Below are positions 23,822 to 36,793 of a DNA stretch of 64,000 nucleotides, in pieces; position 1 is the stretch's first letter; every line of letters starts with the position of its first letter. Position numbers and translations under genes: made by a program. This DNA comes from Limanda limanda (Eukaryota; Chordata; Actinopteri; Pleuronectiformes; Pleuronectidae), in assembly GCF_963576545.1 (NCBI RefSeq), contig NC_083644.1:24193893-24257892 (forward strand), read 5' to 3'. The notes beneath the pieces were generated by a model. That model did not search any database and was not told the DNA's origin. It saw only the letters and a program-made list of their open reading frames with translations.

Positions 23822-26800
23822 AAGATGTCCTCGACTCAATACAAGTTATCTTCAACCCAATTAATGACACTGTCAATTTAATTACTGGTATCTTACAATA
23901 ATAGGGTTTAAGAAGATATCTGAGAATGTTTTATTTTTTACACATCTGAGGACAGATGCAATCTCTCTGAGGAAGTACGATACAGTATATTTAATTAATT
24001 CAAGTTCAGTTCTATGGATCCTTTTTGTTCCTTTTTCATTTTTTGCTTCATCTAAAGACTGATTTGGGCGATGATTGACACTCTGTATGTTCTGAACAGA
24101 GCAGTTCAAGCGTGTTACAGACAGAGGCGAGACACTAACCGGGGGAGATAGAGTATCTGATGCTTGCATTTTCACAGTTCCACTTGCTGTTTTCATATCA
24201 AAAAATTCAAACGGAGTGTAAAGCGGAATCTGTCTCAGGTATCAGCACAACTTTGGAAGTCATATGTTGTTGAGATCAAATATCTGCTTGACTGCGAGGC
24301 CCGCTAATGGTATTCTAATCTCAGATAACTCATTATCTTATCAGCAGCCTCACTGGAAACTGAGAAAAGTTGCTAGAAGAGCGACGGGAGCCACAACTTT
24401 CCCAGCAACAATTCAAAATCCTTACTGCAACAGTGATATTTGTGACTTTTTTTGAGTGCAGGATTCTTCGTTTATCGCCTGGGGAAACATTAAGAAACAA
24501 AGGACTGACAGATTGCAGCAGAAGACAGTTTCCTTTAAAAAATTCTTATCACAGCAGCATTTTGTACATTAATTTAGCGACTGCTGTCATCCACGGCGAC
24601 TTATAGCGCAGACAAGTTTTCATTAAACCTGCTATCGTTTTCATCTGCTCCCACAGCTCTATGCACACCTCAATTATGGCTGTGTTACCTACTGTACAGG
24701 GAGGCAGATTAAACAAACTAGTGAAGGCACGTCTCCAGGGGACATGTGGGTGTCAGTGGAATCACAAGCAGGGTAATCACTTCAGAGAGCCAGAGGGAAA
24801 GAGAAAGGGAGAGAGTGAGCGAGAGACAGAGACAGAGCACGCCGAGCCTGTTAGTGGCTTCAGATCACAGGCCATCTTCAGTGAGTGGATGAGAATGCCA
24901 AACATGTCCCACAGGGCTCCCACTTTAAATAGCGAGAAGGAAACCTCTCGGAAATCCTTTTCCTTTTGGCAGTCTGTGATCGTAAGGGCCCTCAGGAGCT
25001 ATTTGTGCGCGACTCTGCTTACAGTGTACACAGTTTTACCCCAACACACACTCACAGGCGCATATACAGTGAAAAAAAAGAATCTCTTTGAGCCAGACAT
25101 GCCACACATGCAGACCGATAAACACAAACACAGACACATGTATCATGTACTGTATATACAAGCCCTCAGACCTGTCATGCCAGGCTGCACATACAAATCA
25201 CCAGCCCACACATGAACACACATGATCCTGTAACAAAGAGCAGCGGATCTGAGGCGGCTCACAGTCGGATCTAAAACTTCTGTGTGTGTTTTATTTCTAA
25301 ATATTCCCCCCATATGTTTTGGACAGTTTAATGATAGGATTAAGAGTTTGTAAGCACATTGTTAATCATAAAGTGGCTGTCGTATAATGGCAGACATGAC
25401 GCCATGATCTCTGTTGTTTGAGAGCAAACAAAAGCCTTTGTTTTAACAGCACTCACACTATTTTCTCTCATTATGCCAAGCTGTTTTTCTACTGTATTTT
25501 GTAAGTCGTACAATTGACTATTTATTAATATAATGGGTTAACGAATAAAATTCAGTCTGTTGTAGTATGTTTCAGGATAAAAAAATTACATGTATTTGAG
25601 AACAAAATTCCCAGTTAATGTTTTCATTGTTAGTTCTCAAAAAAACAGGATAAGGGTTCAAAATCAATAGTGCAGATGCCGAGATTACATTTTTTTGGCT
25701 TTTGAAAACCCAATGTTTCAGTTTACTATCATAGAAGAGAAAAAAAAACAAATATCTGCAATTTTGGATGAATCATTTCATTATTTAAGTCCTGCTCTCT
25801 GCTTCCATGTTCAGTTATATTTAATATCACGAGGCCACAGTTAAAGCTGCATTACACTGAGAGATTTTTCTTCCCACTTACATTGTTTAGATTATTAGAG
25901 ACACCTCTGGGTATGATGTAGTCCAGTATAATACCACCACTAACTGACTTATACATATAATTGAACAGAGACCTTGACAACAGTGTCTTGCAGGTATTAA
26001 ATGCATTTATTGACACTTAGAAGGTCGAGCCAATAAACTGGGCATGGAATTAAACTAACAAAGGATGCGACTTATGATTTTCTTGATGAACAGATTAATG
26101 TTGCTGTCCAATCATGTTTCCGAGGGCACGCCGCCATATGGATTGTTTTGTCAGACAAATGAATAATCAAAACAGGACTGTATGGTGTCCAAGTTAAAGA
26201 TCACAGGAAGAAGAGAAAATGACCAGTCCCCACATTTGAGAATCAGAGCCGTTTCTGCATTTTTGCACAATACAATGACTTAATACAATAACCTCATCAT
26301 CAAAATTGTTGCAATTGTTTGATTGATTTATTGGAAACAGCTCTATTCACTCATTTACTATTGTCTAGGTAGTTTTTTATATATCATTATATTAGGTCAT
26401 TTTCACATTTGTGAGGGTGGCACGGGACACTGCTGTCATATTTGCCTAATGAATTCAACCATGGATAAATTGACAATAATAATAATAAAAAAGGGTTTCA
26501 TTCTTTAAGCCCTTAACAGACGCACCTGTAGATCTAGAGCATGCATTTACTGTAATGTGTTTTATTGTAGTGCACGAAAATGATTCTACAAAGTGACAAA
26601 CTGGGAAGCTTTTCAGAGAATCTGTGGCTGTTTTTCCTCTAACAGTCGTACTGTAAGATAATACAGAGACGTGCACTGCAGGGTGTTTTACAAAGCTTAA
26701 CATCAATAATTTCACACGTCTGCATCTGAAATAAGCATTTTTCGATTTTTGCGACACGACATCAATTGACTTCGTGAATAATACAGGACAGCAATTGAAG

Positions 26801-27624
26801 CAACATCCTATTTACCCCTGTGGAGATGATCCCAAATACTTTCGAACGATTTCAGCTGGGCATAAAGGAATCATGAAAGGCCTCGCCACTCCCAGTGTCC
26901 CTTTGCGCACGGAATGGAACTAAAGTCTTAATATCAAAACTTCAAATAGTTCCTGTAGAACCAATGCAATGGTGACGGGGGTGGGAGGGGGAGTTCATTT
27001 ACACTTTACTCACTTTCTTCCTTTCATTCTTCAACCCTCAGAAGTGTCTCTTCTCTGTTACGTCGAAAGTCAAAAGAAGGACTGAAGAGAAACTCTTTTC
27101 TTCTTTTTTTAAAAGCAGCACATTCCCTGTGAGCTATAGAGGCTTAGAATGGTTAGACAATTTAATTGGATAAAAGGAAAAGATAAAAGAGGCCCTGACT
27201 TTGTTCCATAAATAATTGATTTCTAATGTATTTGTAGTGGCAGTGAGACGCTGTTGTTTGGGAATGGGGGATGTTGAGTGGCAGAACGCTTCAGATTTCC
27301 CTCAGTCTTTGCCTTCTTTGTTTTTTCACGCCGTGATATTGAAGCGGCATGAAAGGCAGAGAGGGAGCACACTTGCAGCTCAATTTGATCTTACATCGTC
27401 AGAAATCAAAGATCGTGCATGTAAAGAAGGATCGCAAGGAACTTTTTTTGTGGGAGACCAAACTTTTCACACTGTGTTACTAAAGAATACAATTCTGCTG
27501 GTGCAACCCTTGCAAACCCCAGAGGCAAACCCAGCGACTATAGCTTGTATCCAATACTAATAAAAGAACCACAAAACCCATTTGGGACTAAAAACTAAAG
27601 TTCTGTGCTTGGATTAAAATATCC

Positions 27625-27640
27625 AATATATATATATATT
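27625..27640. repeat. AT microsatellite
   Basis: Short AT run within an AT-rich stretch. Confidence 0.75.
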
Positions 27641-28394
27641 TAAATATATAGTGGTAAAACCCATAACACATTCAACTACCTAATATGTGTTTGTTTTTCC
27701 ATATTATCAACACAAAAGTAAAATATTTAAACTTAAGTAATAGAAATGTGGCTACAACATATTATCTTGCTTTCAGTGGGCACAGATTCTGTATAAGTGT
27801 TTCCACCCTCTAATAAAACATTAATTTATTGTGACACCCATAAAAAGGTGAGCCAAATAAAAGGTACAAAGTTGTGATAACTTCTTCACACTTAATTAAA
27901 GACATAAACAATAGGTCAGCGAGTGGTTAACGGCAGAAAATAAGTCTGCCGAACACATTAGGCGTGTAACTGCCAGCTACTGAAGTGCCAGGGGCCACCA
28001 TTTGCTCAGTGTTTCATCTCTTTCCCCTCTAGGTTAATCTACTTTGTTGCTTCGGATTGCCCTCTGCGCAGCCTGACAATGCTGTGGCCTTCAGTTGCCT
28101 TGGGATGACAAGAGAAATAGCTGTCATCGCTGCATTTCAATCTCTGAATGCCTCTTTCCTAACCCCTGCCTTTAATCTCATCCCCAATGTCAGCAAATAG
28201 CAATCTGCAGAACTGCTGCGGCGATGGTGGAGGGTGGAGGAGAGGCGAGCCTGTGCCACTAAGCATTACAGCCCGGGCTGTCACGGCCTGCGGCAGTGGT
28301 GCAAGGGGGTGCTGAGTGTAGGTTACATGTTTCAGAAACAGGTTGGCAGGGGCGACATGGAGGGGTGCCAGGGAGCGAGCGGGGCTGGCGAATG

Positions 28395-28441
28395 GGGTGG
28401 AAGAGAGAGAGGGAGGGAGGGAGAGAGCGAGAGAGAGAGCA
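28395..28441. repeat. GA/GGGA purine tract
   Basis: A run of GAGA and GGGAGG units on the plus strand, inside the GC-rich region at 28.2-28.96 kb. Confidence 0.75.
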
Positions 28442-28754
28442 GGTGAATGTGTGTGTTTGTGTGTGTGTATGAGCAAGCAGCAGAGTATATGGACGAGCTG
28501 TGGGCTCAAAGACGTCCCCGTGTTTACAGTATATGCTGTTTATCCGGGCGCACCCGTGTGCTCGCAAAGTACGTCTGCGTTTGCGTGCATGAGCATGCGG
28601 ATGCCTCCTCATTCCTGAGGTCAAACGCTCACTCTCAAATGAAATCTAGCAACGTGAGCGCCCGGAAGCCTCAGCTGGGCTCGCACGGCAGCTGATCTTG
28701 CAAGCCTCAGTGGAGCTGTCTCAACGAGGCAGGATAGCAAGTGCCGAGCCTGCC

Positions 28755-28823
28755 GGGGGAGGAAGGGGAGGGGAGGGAGAGCAGGGAGAGGAGGAGGGTG
28801 GTGGTGGTGGTGGGGTGGGGGGC
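28755..28823. repeat. G-rich purine and GGT tract
   Basis: A purine tract rich in GGGGA and GGAGG with a GGT repeat (about 28796-28812) and further G runs. It has several closely spaced runs of three or more G on the plus strand, so quadruplex formation is plausible. Confidence 0.75.
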
Positions 28824-29859
28824 GGTCGGATGGGGCAATCACCTCACGTGAACCGCTGCCAGAGCAGTGGGCCTGTGACGGCACAAAGAGAGGCCCCCGT
28901 GCTGGCACAGTGCATCCGGCGAGAAACTAGAAAGCAGCATTGCGAGGTCAGCGGCAGCACTGGGACAAAATAACGATGGGAAACAAGCGGCGTGGAGGAT
29001 CCATGTACAACACTGAAGACAAAAAAATACTTAATGCTTTGTAAAAACCGACCCCCACGCGAAAAATGCTGCCAAATACGATTAAGTATTGAAAACATCT
29101 TGTGACCAGTTCCAAGCTGATGACATAGCAGAAAAACTGATCTCATTCATAAAAGAACTGAATTATAGACAGTTTTAACATGAGAAAAAAAAAGAATAAT
29201 CCAGAAAGTCAAATCTACAGCCTCGCACTGACATACTGTAGGTTTTCCTTATGAAAGGCAGCCACGCTGGTTCATCCGTGGCTATTGTGTTGTATAATCT
29301 AGTCTTTTGCAGTCGTACATTATAATCCACTGTAGGTGGTATAGTGATGCATGGGCTTTAGATGAGTTGCCATGTCACCAGACTGCCTCATATGATGCCT
29401 CCCTGCCCTCGGGTGGTCTCTGACCTCCTTCCAGCAGCATTATGCTCCGCTGTCTCACAGTGACTGCACTTACATACACATACACACGGAGTACAGCACA
29501 GCACAACAAAGTCATGGCCAACACTCAGTCACTGTGAATGGAGGAAATCCTCTGATAGTGAAAGAGGAAATGGGCTCTTCACATTAAAGGGCCTACGAGG
29601 AGTTTGTTGTGGGGGAAAATGAGGGCAGCTTAGATAAAGGATGAAACTTCACCAAACTGTTGCTTTTTTCCAATTGTGTCAAACAAATCTTTGATTTGAT
29701 TTTGTATTTTATCCAATGCTTTACTTTTCTCCAGCTATTTTATTACATGTTAAAGTTCATTTGTGCTACCAAAAAATCGAAAATAAATACGTCCGCTTTA
29801 CCGCCCAAATTTTTCCAGGTGTGTTTTACGTTGAATGGCATGGTTGAAATGCAATACCT

Positions 29860-29872
29860 CCACTAGAGGGCA
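29860..29872 (+). promoter_or_regulatory. CTCF-like motif
   Basis: CCACTAGAGGGCA, identical over 12 bases to the site at 4864. Motif only. Confidence 0.35.
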
Positions 29873-30034
29873 ATATAGAGGCAAGAGTTTCAGACAACAA
29901 CAAACATGGCGACAGTGGAGGATGTTGTAGAGGCAAAAGAGGCCTCTTCCACATGGTGGGCCAAGTAACATCACAGGCTTCTGCCGCTTACGATTACATG
30001 AAAACAACAGAAAAGATTAACACAGAACTTGGAT

Positions 30035-30235
30035 GGGACATGTGTCAAGGAAGAACCCATTAAATCCTGATGTAAACCTGGACCAGCGCGCACAAATCTC
30101 ACAAACTTCATTGTGAGATTTGGTGACTTTTATGAATGTGTGCAGTTTGGTTCAGGTCCAAATAAAAATCCACATTTAGTGAAACAAAATGTCGTTTCCT
30201 AAAGGGACTGTTCTCTCCTGAGTGCTATTCTAGTT
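30035..30235 (+). repeat. dispersed teleost repeat, copy 2 of 2
   Basis: GGGACATGTGTCAAGGAAGA, CCATTAAATCCTGATG, GAATGTGTGCAGTTTGG, TCCAAATAAAAATCCACAT, AAAGGGACTGTT and GAGTGCTATTCTAGTTTT follow in family order. It covers the middle and 3' end, whereas the copy at 10.84 kb covers the 5' end and middle. Confidence 0.6.
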
Positions 30236-33200
30236 TTCGTGTGTATTTTCATTTTAGAAAGAGAAGAATGGAAAAAATCGGACTCAAAAACGTTGATGCT
30301 TGACTGAGGTGTAGGAGTTTGTGTGTTGACAAAAACAAGATGTGAAACAGATCTAGTGAAGAAATCATTGTGAAAACGAAACATGTGACTGAAACCTCTG
30401 CTTCACTGTGAGAGGAAAAATAATGCCAATAAAATCAGCAGATCTGTGAGACGCGATCAGGAGACTGTAACAAACAGAAAGGTCTCACTTCTCATCATGT
30501 TTTTTTTGTTTGAGGTTTTACTAGCCTTCTTTTAATCACTGTTGGTCATCTTGTTGCTTCCTCTTCCTATGCAACAGCTGAAGCATCTCCTCACAGTAGT
30601 TAATGGAAACTTATATTAATTAGCATTGTCTTTTGCTCTAAATACTGTTGCTATATTTGGATTATAGCCAAACTAATGGAGACAAACTGAGCATAGCGTT
30701 AGTTCAGGCAGGCCAGACAGTCAAGCTCAGCTCACCTGACAGCTACAGCAGCTGATCTCAAAGCCAGCCCACATCCATCCACGCATTCATCCTTATTTCA
30801 GCTGCTTCAGCCTGCCTACCCTGTCTGCTTCCTCTGAAAGCCATTTTGCAACCCACCTCCACCCCAGCTCCACCCTTTTTTTATGCTGCGTTTGATTTAT
30901 TCAGTGTCATTTCTGATTTCGGTGATGCCCCCTCTGTTCTGTTCCCTTTGGGGGTCTTGATGCGGCTCTCCCTGTCTAAAGCTTTCCATTTAGGCACATC
31001 GAAACACGGAGAACGAGAGTGGTCATTAATTTTGAGTGACCAACACAAACAGTGGAAGGAAAAAACGGCAGAGTGGCTATGGTCTGGTGCACACCAGAGG
31101 ATTTTCAACTCTTAACCAATGTTAAAAAACGTAAGAGTCCAAAGACATAACGACAGATTTAACTGATTTTCTATTTCATAATCGTAAAGAGGAGAGAAAA
31201 GGAAGAATTCATTGCTGAGAAGGTGAAATTGGCTTACACAATTCGCAGTGCAAGCTGGAAGTGAGTTGGAAATTTCTTCGAAAGTTTTTATTCTCGGCTA
31301 TACAAGTTTGCAACATATCAAATATGTTTGATATTTATAATTTTAGATCAGGGATGCTCTAACTGAAATAGTAATACTTTAATAATATTCTAATATTTTG
31401 TACACTCCTCACACTTCAGGATTATTCTGGAAGATATTTGTCACTGACTGGCCTCTAGTCATGAACCCCCCCCCCGGCAGTTGTTGGAATGGGTGAATCG
31501 GGTCAAAAATCTGCTAGATTATCCTCTAGTACGCAGCAGCACTAACTCGCCAGAAGTCTGTTTTCCTTTTACCATACGTCGTTGGAACTGGTAAAGTCAC
31601 AAGTAAAGCTGATATGATGAAATAATGAGGCGACCAGACTGAAACGTACAGTTATCTTGAATAGAATTGGGGATTTCTCTGAGTTTGAACATTGTTGAAA
31701 ACATTTTGGATGATATAAATAACACAAGTTAACAGAGGACTAATTCTAAGACATTTAATGCTGAATTGCAACATATTTCCGATATGACTTGGAGCTGCAT
31801 GCTATTTGAAAGTGCTGTAATTGTAAGGGTATTACCATATTTCACCTGCATATTCACTAGAGCTCTTGTTTATTGTTTGTGTACATGCCGAGTGAACGCT
31901 AGAAAGGAACACGACTTTAAAGGTGAAGCTTCACACTAAATGGAAACAGTCGTCTAATTTGGGGGAGACGGCTGGCTAAAGGCGTTTGGAGACTGTGGGG
32001 GTGGAGATTTGTGAGGAAGCGCAGTTGAATCGGGGGGTGGGGGGGGGGCTCATTTTAAAGCAGCAGAAAGGTTTTACTCTGACACACATCCCACTTGTTA
32101 TGACATGTAGAGGCACATCTAAAAGCAAACTCCTGAGAGGTTGCTGAGGGCGACCTCAGTAATATGCAAATCACTTCCACCAGAGTATCTTAGACAATGC
32201 ACAAAGCTGTCTAAACTGGAAGCCTATTAATACATTAAGTTATGATGCTTGGTTGTGTTTAAAAGCAACAAAGGCAGCTCCACCATTGTGCACTGTGTGA
32301 ACCTAAACTTTTCTGACCCAATTACCTTAGCTGATCTGTTCCGACTCCTCTGGACTGCACCGTTACTGGAGCTCCACTGCCATTTGTATCTCTTCCAAGA
32401 TTCCTCATGAACTTTTTATGTGAGGTGTCTCATAAATTATGAGGGCTCCTCCAGCTGACATTATGACGGAAAATGGCAAAGCCTTCCTTTCTTCTCTCGC
32501 TCTTATCATGAAACAAAAGCTAGCTAAAACCAGGAGGAGAGGCTTTTCTCGACAGCTGAGAGTCCTGTGAGGAGTACAGTACGCTCATCTGATGCGCCAT
32601 GCTAATTTCCAATGACTATCTCTCCACTGTCTGGTAATAACATTACAAAAACATTTATGCCACTGCTCAAAAACCTCTCTGTAAAATCAACCTGTATAAA
32701 TATTGATTGGACATCAATATTTCACGTCTTTTCTAATTCTAAACAGTGGAAAACTGAAGTCTGGGATCACATGGAGGATTTCTCAACTTGTCATTTTGGT
32801 ATTAAAGGGGGAATAAAAACAGATTCTCTGCGGCAGAATGAACTACACTGCATAAGTATCATCAACACTAATTGTAAATAATGCAAAGCATCTCATCCTT
32901 TCAATTATTCAGCTTTACGTCCTGGTTTTGGTTGACAGAAATGTCGTGATGACAAAATATCGTAAGTTCCTCTGATGCCAAGGCATCTGTACTGCAAGCT
33001 GAGTAGCTGTGTCTTATTAGATTTCCACAAACACAGTACACCTACGCACAATCTAAGTGGATTAAATATGACGGATGATGACATTTGGAGAAAAGGCTCT
33101 TTCAGATTACTCAAATCTAATCTGGAACTCTAAATCAGGACTAATCAGTGGCTTTTCAAAGAAGCTTCAATCAGAGGGGGAATTTCTGGCTCGCAAACTG

Positions 33201-35552
33201 GGTTTCTCACAAGAAAAGCCGTTCTTTTATTATGTATCATTTTCAGGTTTTTTACAGTTTGAGGAGCATTTGTGTTTGAGAGTGCATGTCCGGTGCAATG
33301 TCTTGACTGCTGTTGGCGTAAAAATGGCATAATAATGTTATGTATGTAATTTATAAGCCAGAGATGGAGTCTGATGAAAAGTTCCCCTGTGACATCACAG
33401 AGACAGAGTGTAACATTAATTCAATTCCATTAACCCCCTCTGGACCTGTGGAAACTCACTAGCCTTTTCAGATTAGAAGCTCATCAAAGACATTAGTGGC
33501 ACCAATAAAACTTTGCTATAGGAAGACAATGATCCAGTCCAGTCGTGCACTAGAGATCGCAGCCCCACTTTGATTAATCTTGTTAATTACTAGCCTAAGG
33601 GTTTCAACAACTGCTGGCCCTCTTTCCCCCTGTACCCCGCCAAAAGAAGAAGAGGCTTCTGCACCATCAGATTCTTTGTAATTACAAAAGTCTCATGCTC
33701 TGGGACCCATTCTTCCACAGAATTGCACATACAGTCGGAAAACACGCCAGACTAAAGTCAATTTTAACATTACTGCGGCGACTATATGTACATTATTCAG
33801 CGGGGGAGAAAGGAGGCTCTGTGGATTTGCAGAACAGCATGTGCCTGCGCTTGAACTCTCTCCTAATGAGTCCCTGCAGTCACCTCAGTTGCGGGCTCCT
33901 GCTCTCATCCTCTTTCTATCTTGCAGTTAATTCAGCTGTCGCCTAGTTTAACCACAAGATGACCCTCCTCCCTCCCATCCTCTCCAGTAACAGCGAGCCG
34001 CTGTCAGCCGGCTAAGCGCACGCTATCCCCAACTAGTTCTGGCTACCTCAGCTCACATATGACCCATTTCTCAACTCGCATGTCCCTGTTTAACCAGCCC
34101 TTAGCCAGTCAGCCTTATAGTTGGCAAACAGTGACCATTGCATGCATGGTATAGCGCTAAAGAAGGGTTCATGCCAGGTCTACATTAAATACACATTCAC
34201 GCATAGAAATTAGGCCAACAAGGCTTTGAGGGCCATTCCTCTGTAAAATGACTACACTTTGCTTAAGCCAGCAGATCCATTTGACCTATGTCTAATGTGA
34301 ACCAATTAAGGTCTTTACATCAGTGTGCACCAATGTGAGGCCGAATATCCCTTAATGCCGGTTAAATACATGTTCTTGTAGCTATAATACACCTCCACGT
34401 TATCATGGTGTGCTGTGTGATTATGTGCTGATATAAAGCCTGCTCCAGAGTCCCATTGAATATATTGAGTGAGGTATCTAATGGGCATGGGAACTAATTC
34501 CAGGGCAAAGGGGATTAAAGGCTAGAGAAGCAAGAGAAGCCGAGGGATGGCACTCGCTGGCAGCAGAGGGTATAGAGCGCGGAAAAATATAAATGAAATA
34601 CAAATGCTAAGAATCCTTGTATTTGAATCCTATTTTTGCGAAATAGTATAAAAAAATTGTATTTTCTGTAATCCTGGCACTAATGTTTTTATTTTTTTCA
34701 ATAATAATTAATATCATTAATATACTGTTAAACATAGCTAGACAATCAAAACAGGATATTATCTGCCTAGATTCATTACTGTCATTATAATTATTATCAT
34801 GACACCCTGAACAAGAGTTGTGTCTCACCCTTTGATCACACTGATTCCCAAAAGAGGCATCGGACTTGAGACAGACTACCTTGAGGATTGCTTTCTAGAC
34901 TGGTAAACATGCTGTATCTACACAGAGGAAATCAACAGATAGCATGTGCCCAGAATTCTATTTAAGTTTAGTCTGGTCTGTATCCTACACACCTGCACTG
35001 GGCTCAATATTCAGTCTCAATAGTGGAGACATTTTATAAAAACATTGCTCTCATAACACAAAACTAACTTTGTGGGTCACTGGGTAGTCTAATCTAGGAA
35101 AGCCTATGCCAATTTTATTCTATTAACCCATTATCCCACATTGTTTTATTTAGCCTTCATCACCAGAGAGGAGGCAGGTCCGTTTAATAGTACAACCTGA
35201 AAATTCTCAAGAGTAATTGGAAGGCACAACTTTTATTCTAGTTCCATAAAATATCCCAGTGAAAGGCCAGAGAGTGAGTGAGCTGCTCCTCAGGAGATCA
35301 CACTACCTCTGTGAACGATTTCAGAGCTGCTTTTGCAATTCGTCCAAAAAGATACGTGTGAGTGCGCAAAGTTTTCCCAGTGTCAGTGCTACATGTGAAT
35401 CAAACACTGAGTCATGGACTATTTCAGCTACTCTGCTCTCGCCCATAAAGGCTTCATTGTTCATTGTTTTTGCAACAATAGTAACCATACAAAAGCCATA
35501 TATGTATGATAACTATTTTTTATTCCATTTACTAGATTAAAAAACAAAACAA

Positions 35553-35560
35553 GTACCTAT
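35553..35560. repeat. target-site duplication, left copy
   Basis: GTACCTAT immediately before the hAT-like element, identical to 36125-36132 on the other side. Confidence 0.75.
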
Positions 35561-36124
35561 TAGTGATGCTCGATTATGGCAAAATTCCAAATATGATTAT
35601 TTTACCCCAATTTTTTTTAACCCACGCATTAAATCCAGCATTTGTTGAACTTTAAAGAAAAAATGTATCATTTTGTCGACGGTGATAGCAGATTGTGTCT
35701 GGTTTGCCTGAGTGAGCAGGGAAGTACTACTGTTCTGTCTGCAGGAGTCTGTTCATGTCTGTCACTCTTCACACAAGCTGACGATCATATTTATTAGGTT
35801 ATCAATAGATGGTGTTTGATCATGAGTACGGATCATTACGGTCACTTTAACCCTGATGTTCTGGCTGTGTGCATCACATTACGTCTCATGTGTGTAGAAG
35901 CAGGTGAACTGAATGCGGGCAAAATGTTTGACTTTTTATCAAAGTGTTTTCCGCTGGGGTGTCCTGGCTTTGAGTTTCAGTTCATACCCTGACTGTTATT
36001 CGAGGAAATGCAGACGTAATACCACAGCCACTCAGGCTGTGTGGCCCTGGTGACATCAAGGAAAAAATTCATAATCATTGGAGGCCATAATCATAATTGA
36101 AATTCAATTAATCAACCAGCCCTA
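35561..36124. mobile_element. non-autonomous hAT-like DNA transposon (564 bp)
   Basis: The element starts TAGTGATGCTCGATTA and ends, read from the other strand, TAGGGCTGGTTGATTA. These imperfect terminal inverted repeats match at 12 of 16 positions. It is flanked by perfect 8-bp direct repeats GTACCTAT at 35553-35560 and 36125-36132. An 8-bp duplication and a TAGGG/CAGGG-type end are hallmarks of the hAT superfamily. The interior has no transposase frame, so it would depend on a partner enzyme in trans. It sits in the hinge-LIM1 intron of lpp. Confidence 0.8.
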
Positions 36125-36132
36125 GTACCTAT
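36125..36132. repeat. target-site duplication, right copy
   Basis: GTACCTAT immediately after the hAT-like element, identical to 35553-35560. Confidence 0.75.
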
Positions 36133-36696
36133 GCAATAAAGTTAATGTAATTGGAATGCCCCTTTTCATAGACACAATATACTAGCAGCATACTAGCAGC
36201 AAACAGAATTTATTCAAGGCTGGTTAGCATCCTAAAGCTAAATAATAAGAAATAAAATCACTATGACACCAGATGTAAAAAACTTTAGTCCTGCCCGGTT
36301 ACAATCCCACACAAATATTAAAAATGTAAAGCTGGAATTAGGATGATCCATTACATGTTTCAGCATTTGTGTTATCATTAAAACAAAAATACAGAAAGTA
36401 GCTCTCTCTTTTTCCGAGGCACATTATCTTTTATCTTTAGAATTATATTTGCTAAATCACGTCTCGAAATATAGAATAGAATAAATCGTATTGTCACCAA
36501 AACAGACACACACAAAAATGTTTAGAAATTTGTGGTAAAAGAAAGAGCAGCAGTGAATCACTATAATGCTGTGACATCTTTCACCAAGATAAATGGAATC
36601 CAACCATCGTTAGACACTTTTTCTCACTGTGACGGATCAAAATTTCTTCCATTGAAAATGCTTTTGCTAACAACATTTATAGTAGATGATTCTTAC

Positions 36697-36793
36697 CAAA
36701 GAATTCCTCAGATGGAGGGTTGTCCATGTCAAACAGCATCTTCTTGGTCAGACGCTCCAGCTCGTCTTCAGGATGGGCCATAGGAGCACTGCC
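36697..36793 (-). CDS. lpp: lpp internal exon, acidic hinge before LIM1
   Basis: This 97-bp exon has a TCCTCAG acceptor and a TTTG/GTAAGA donor. It starts in phase 0, following the proline-rich exon exactly, and leaves one G that joins GG of the LIM1 exon to make a glycine codon. It encodes GSAPMAHPEDELERLTKK followed by MLFDMDNPPSEEFFG. The EDELERLTKK and NPPSEEFFG strings are the short conserved linker that precedes the first LIM domain in LPP and its relatives. No stop or frame problem is visible. The exon is isolated between introns of 17.4 kb and 14.9 kb, so it is easily missed by gene finders that need longer open frames. Confidence 0.95.

Larger units (their letters stand above)
28200..28960. 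promoter_or_regulatory. GC-rich region, possible regulatory element
   Basis: Clearly more GC-rich than the flanking intron, with a cluster of CpG at 28540-28690 and two purine tracts. It could be an enhancer or an unannotated promoter, or simply low-complexity sequence. The frames on both strands (up to 121 codons) have biased composition and no family motif. Confidence 0.3.
21765..36696 (-). other. lpp: lpp intron between hinge and LIM1 exons (14.9 kb)
   Basis: Bounded by a GTAAGA donor and a CCCCAG acceptor. It contains a probable dispersed repeat with a hairpin near 23.2 kb, a GC-rich purine tract region at 28.2-28.96 kb, a repeat copy and a CTCF-like motif near 29.9-30.2 kb, and the hAT-like element at 35.56-36.12 kb. 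Most of 24-28 kb and 30.3-35.5 kb shows nothing I can name. Confidence 0.85.

Noticed and set aside
24661..25215. 184-codon open frame on the plus strand
   Set aside because: Longest frame outside lpp and the LINE, but it has no recognisable domain, is lysine/histidine-rich from low-complexity DNA, lacks visible promoter or splice context and lies antisense in an intron. Chance frames of this size are expected in 64 kb.
28159..28624. Frames of 116-121 codons in the GC-rich region
   Set aside because: Ser/Leu/Pro/His-rich translations of GA/CT and CA tracts; composition explains the open length.
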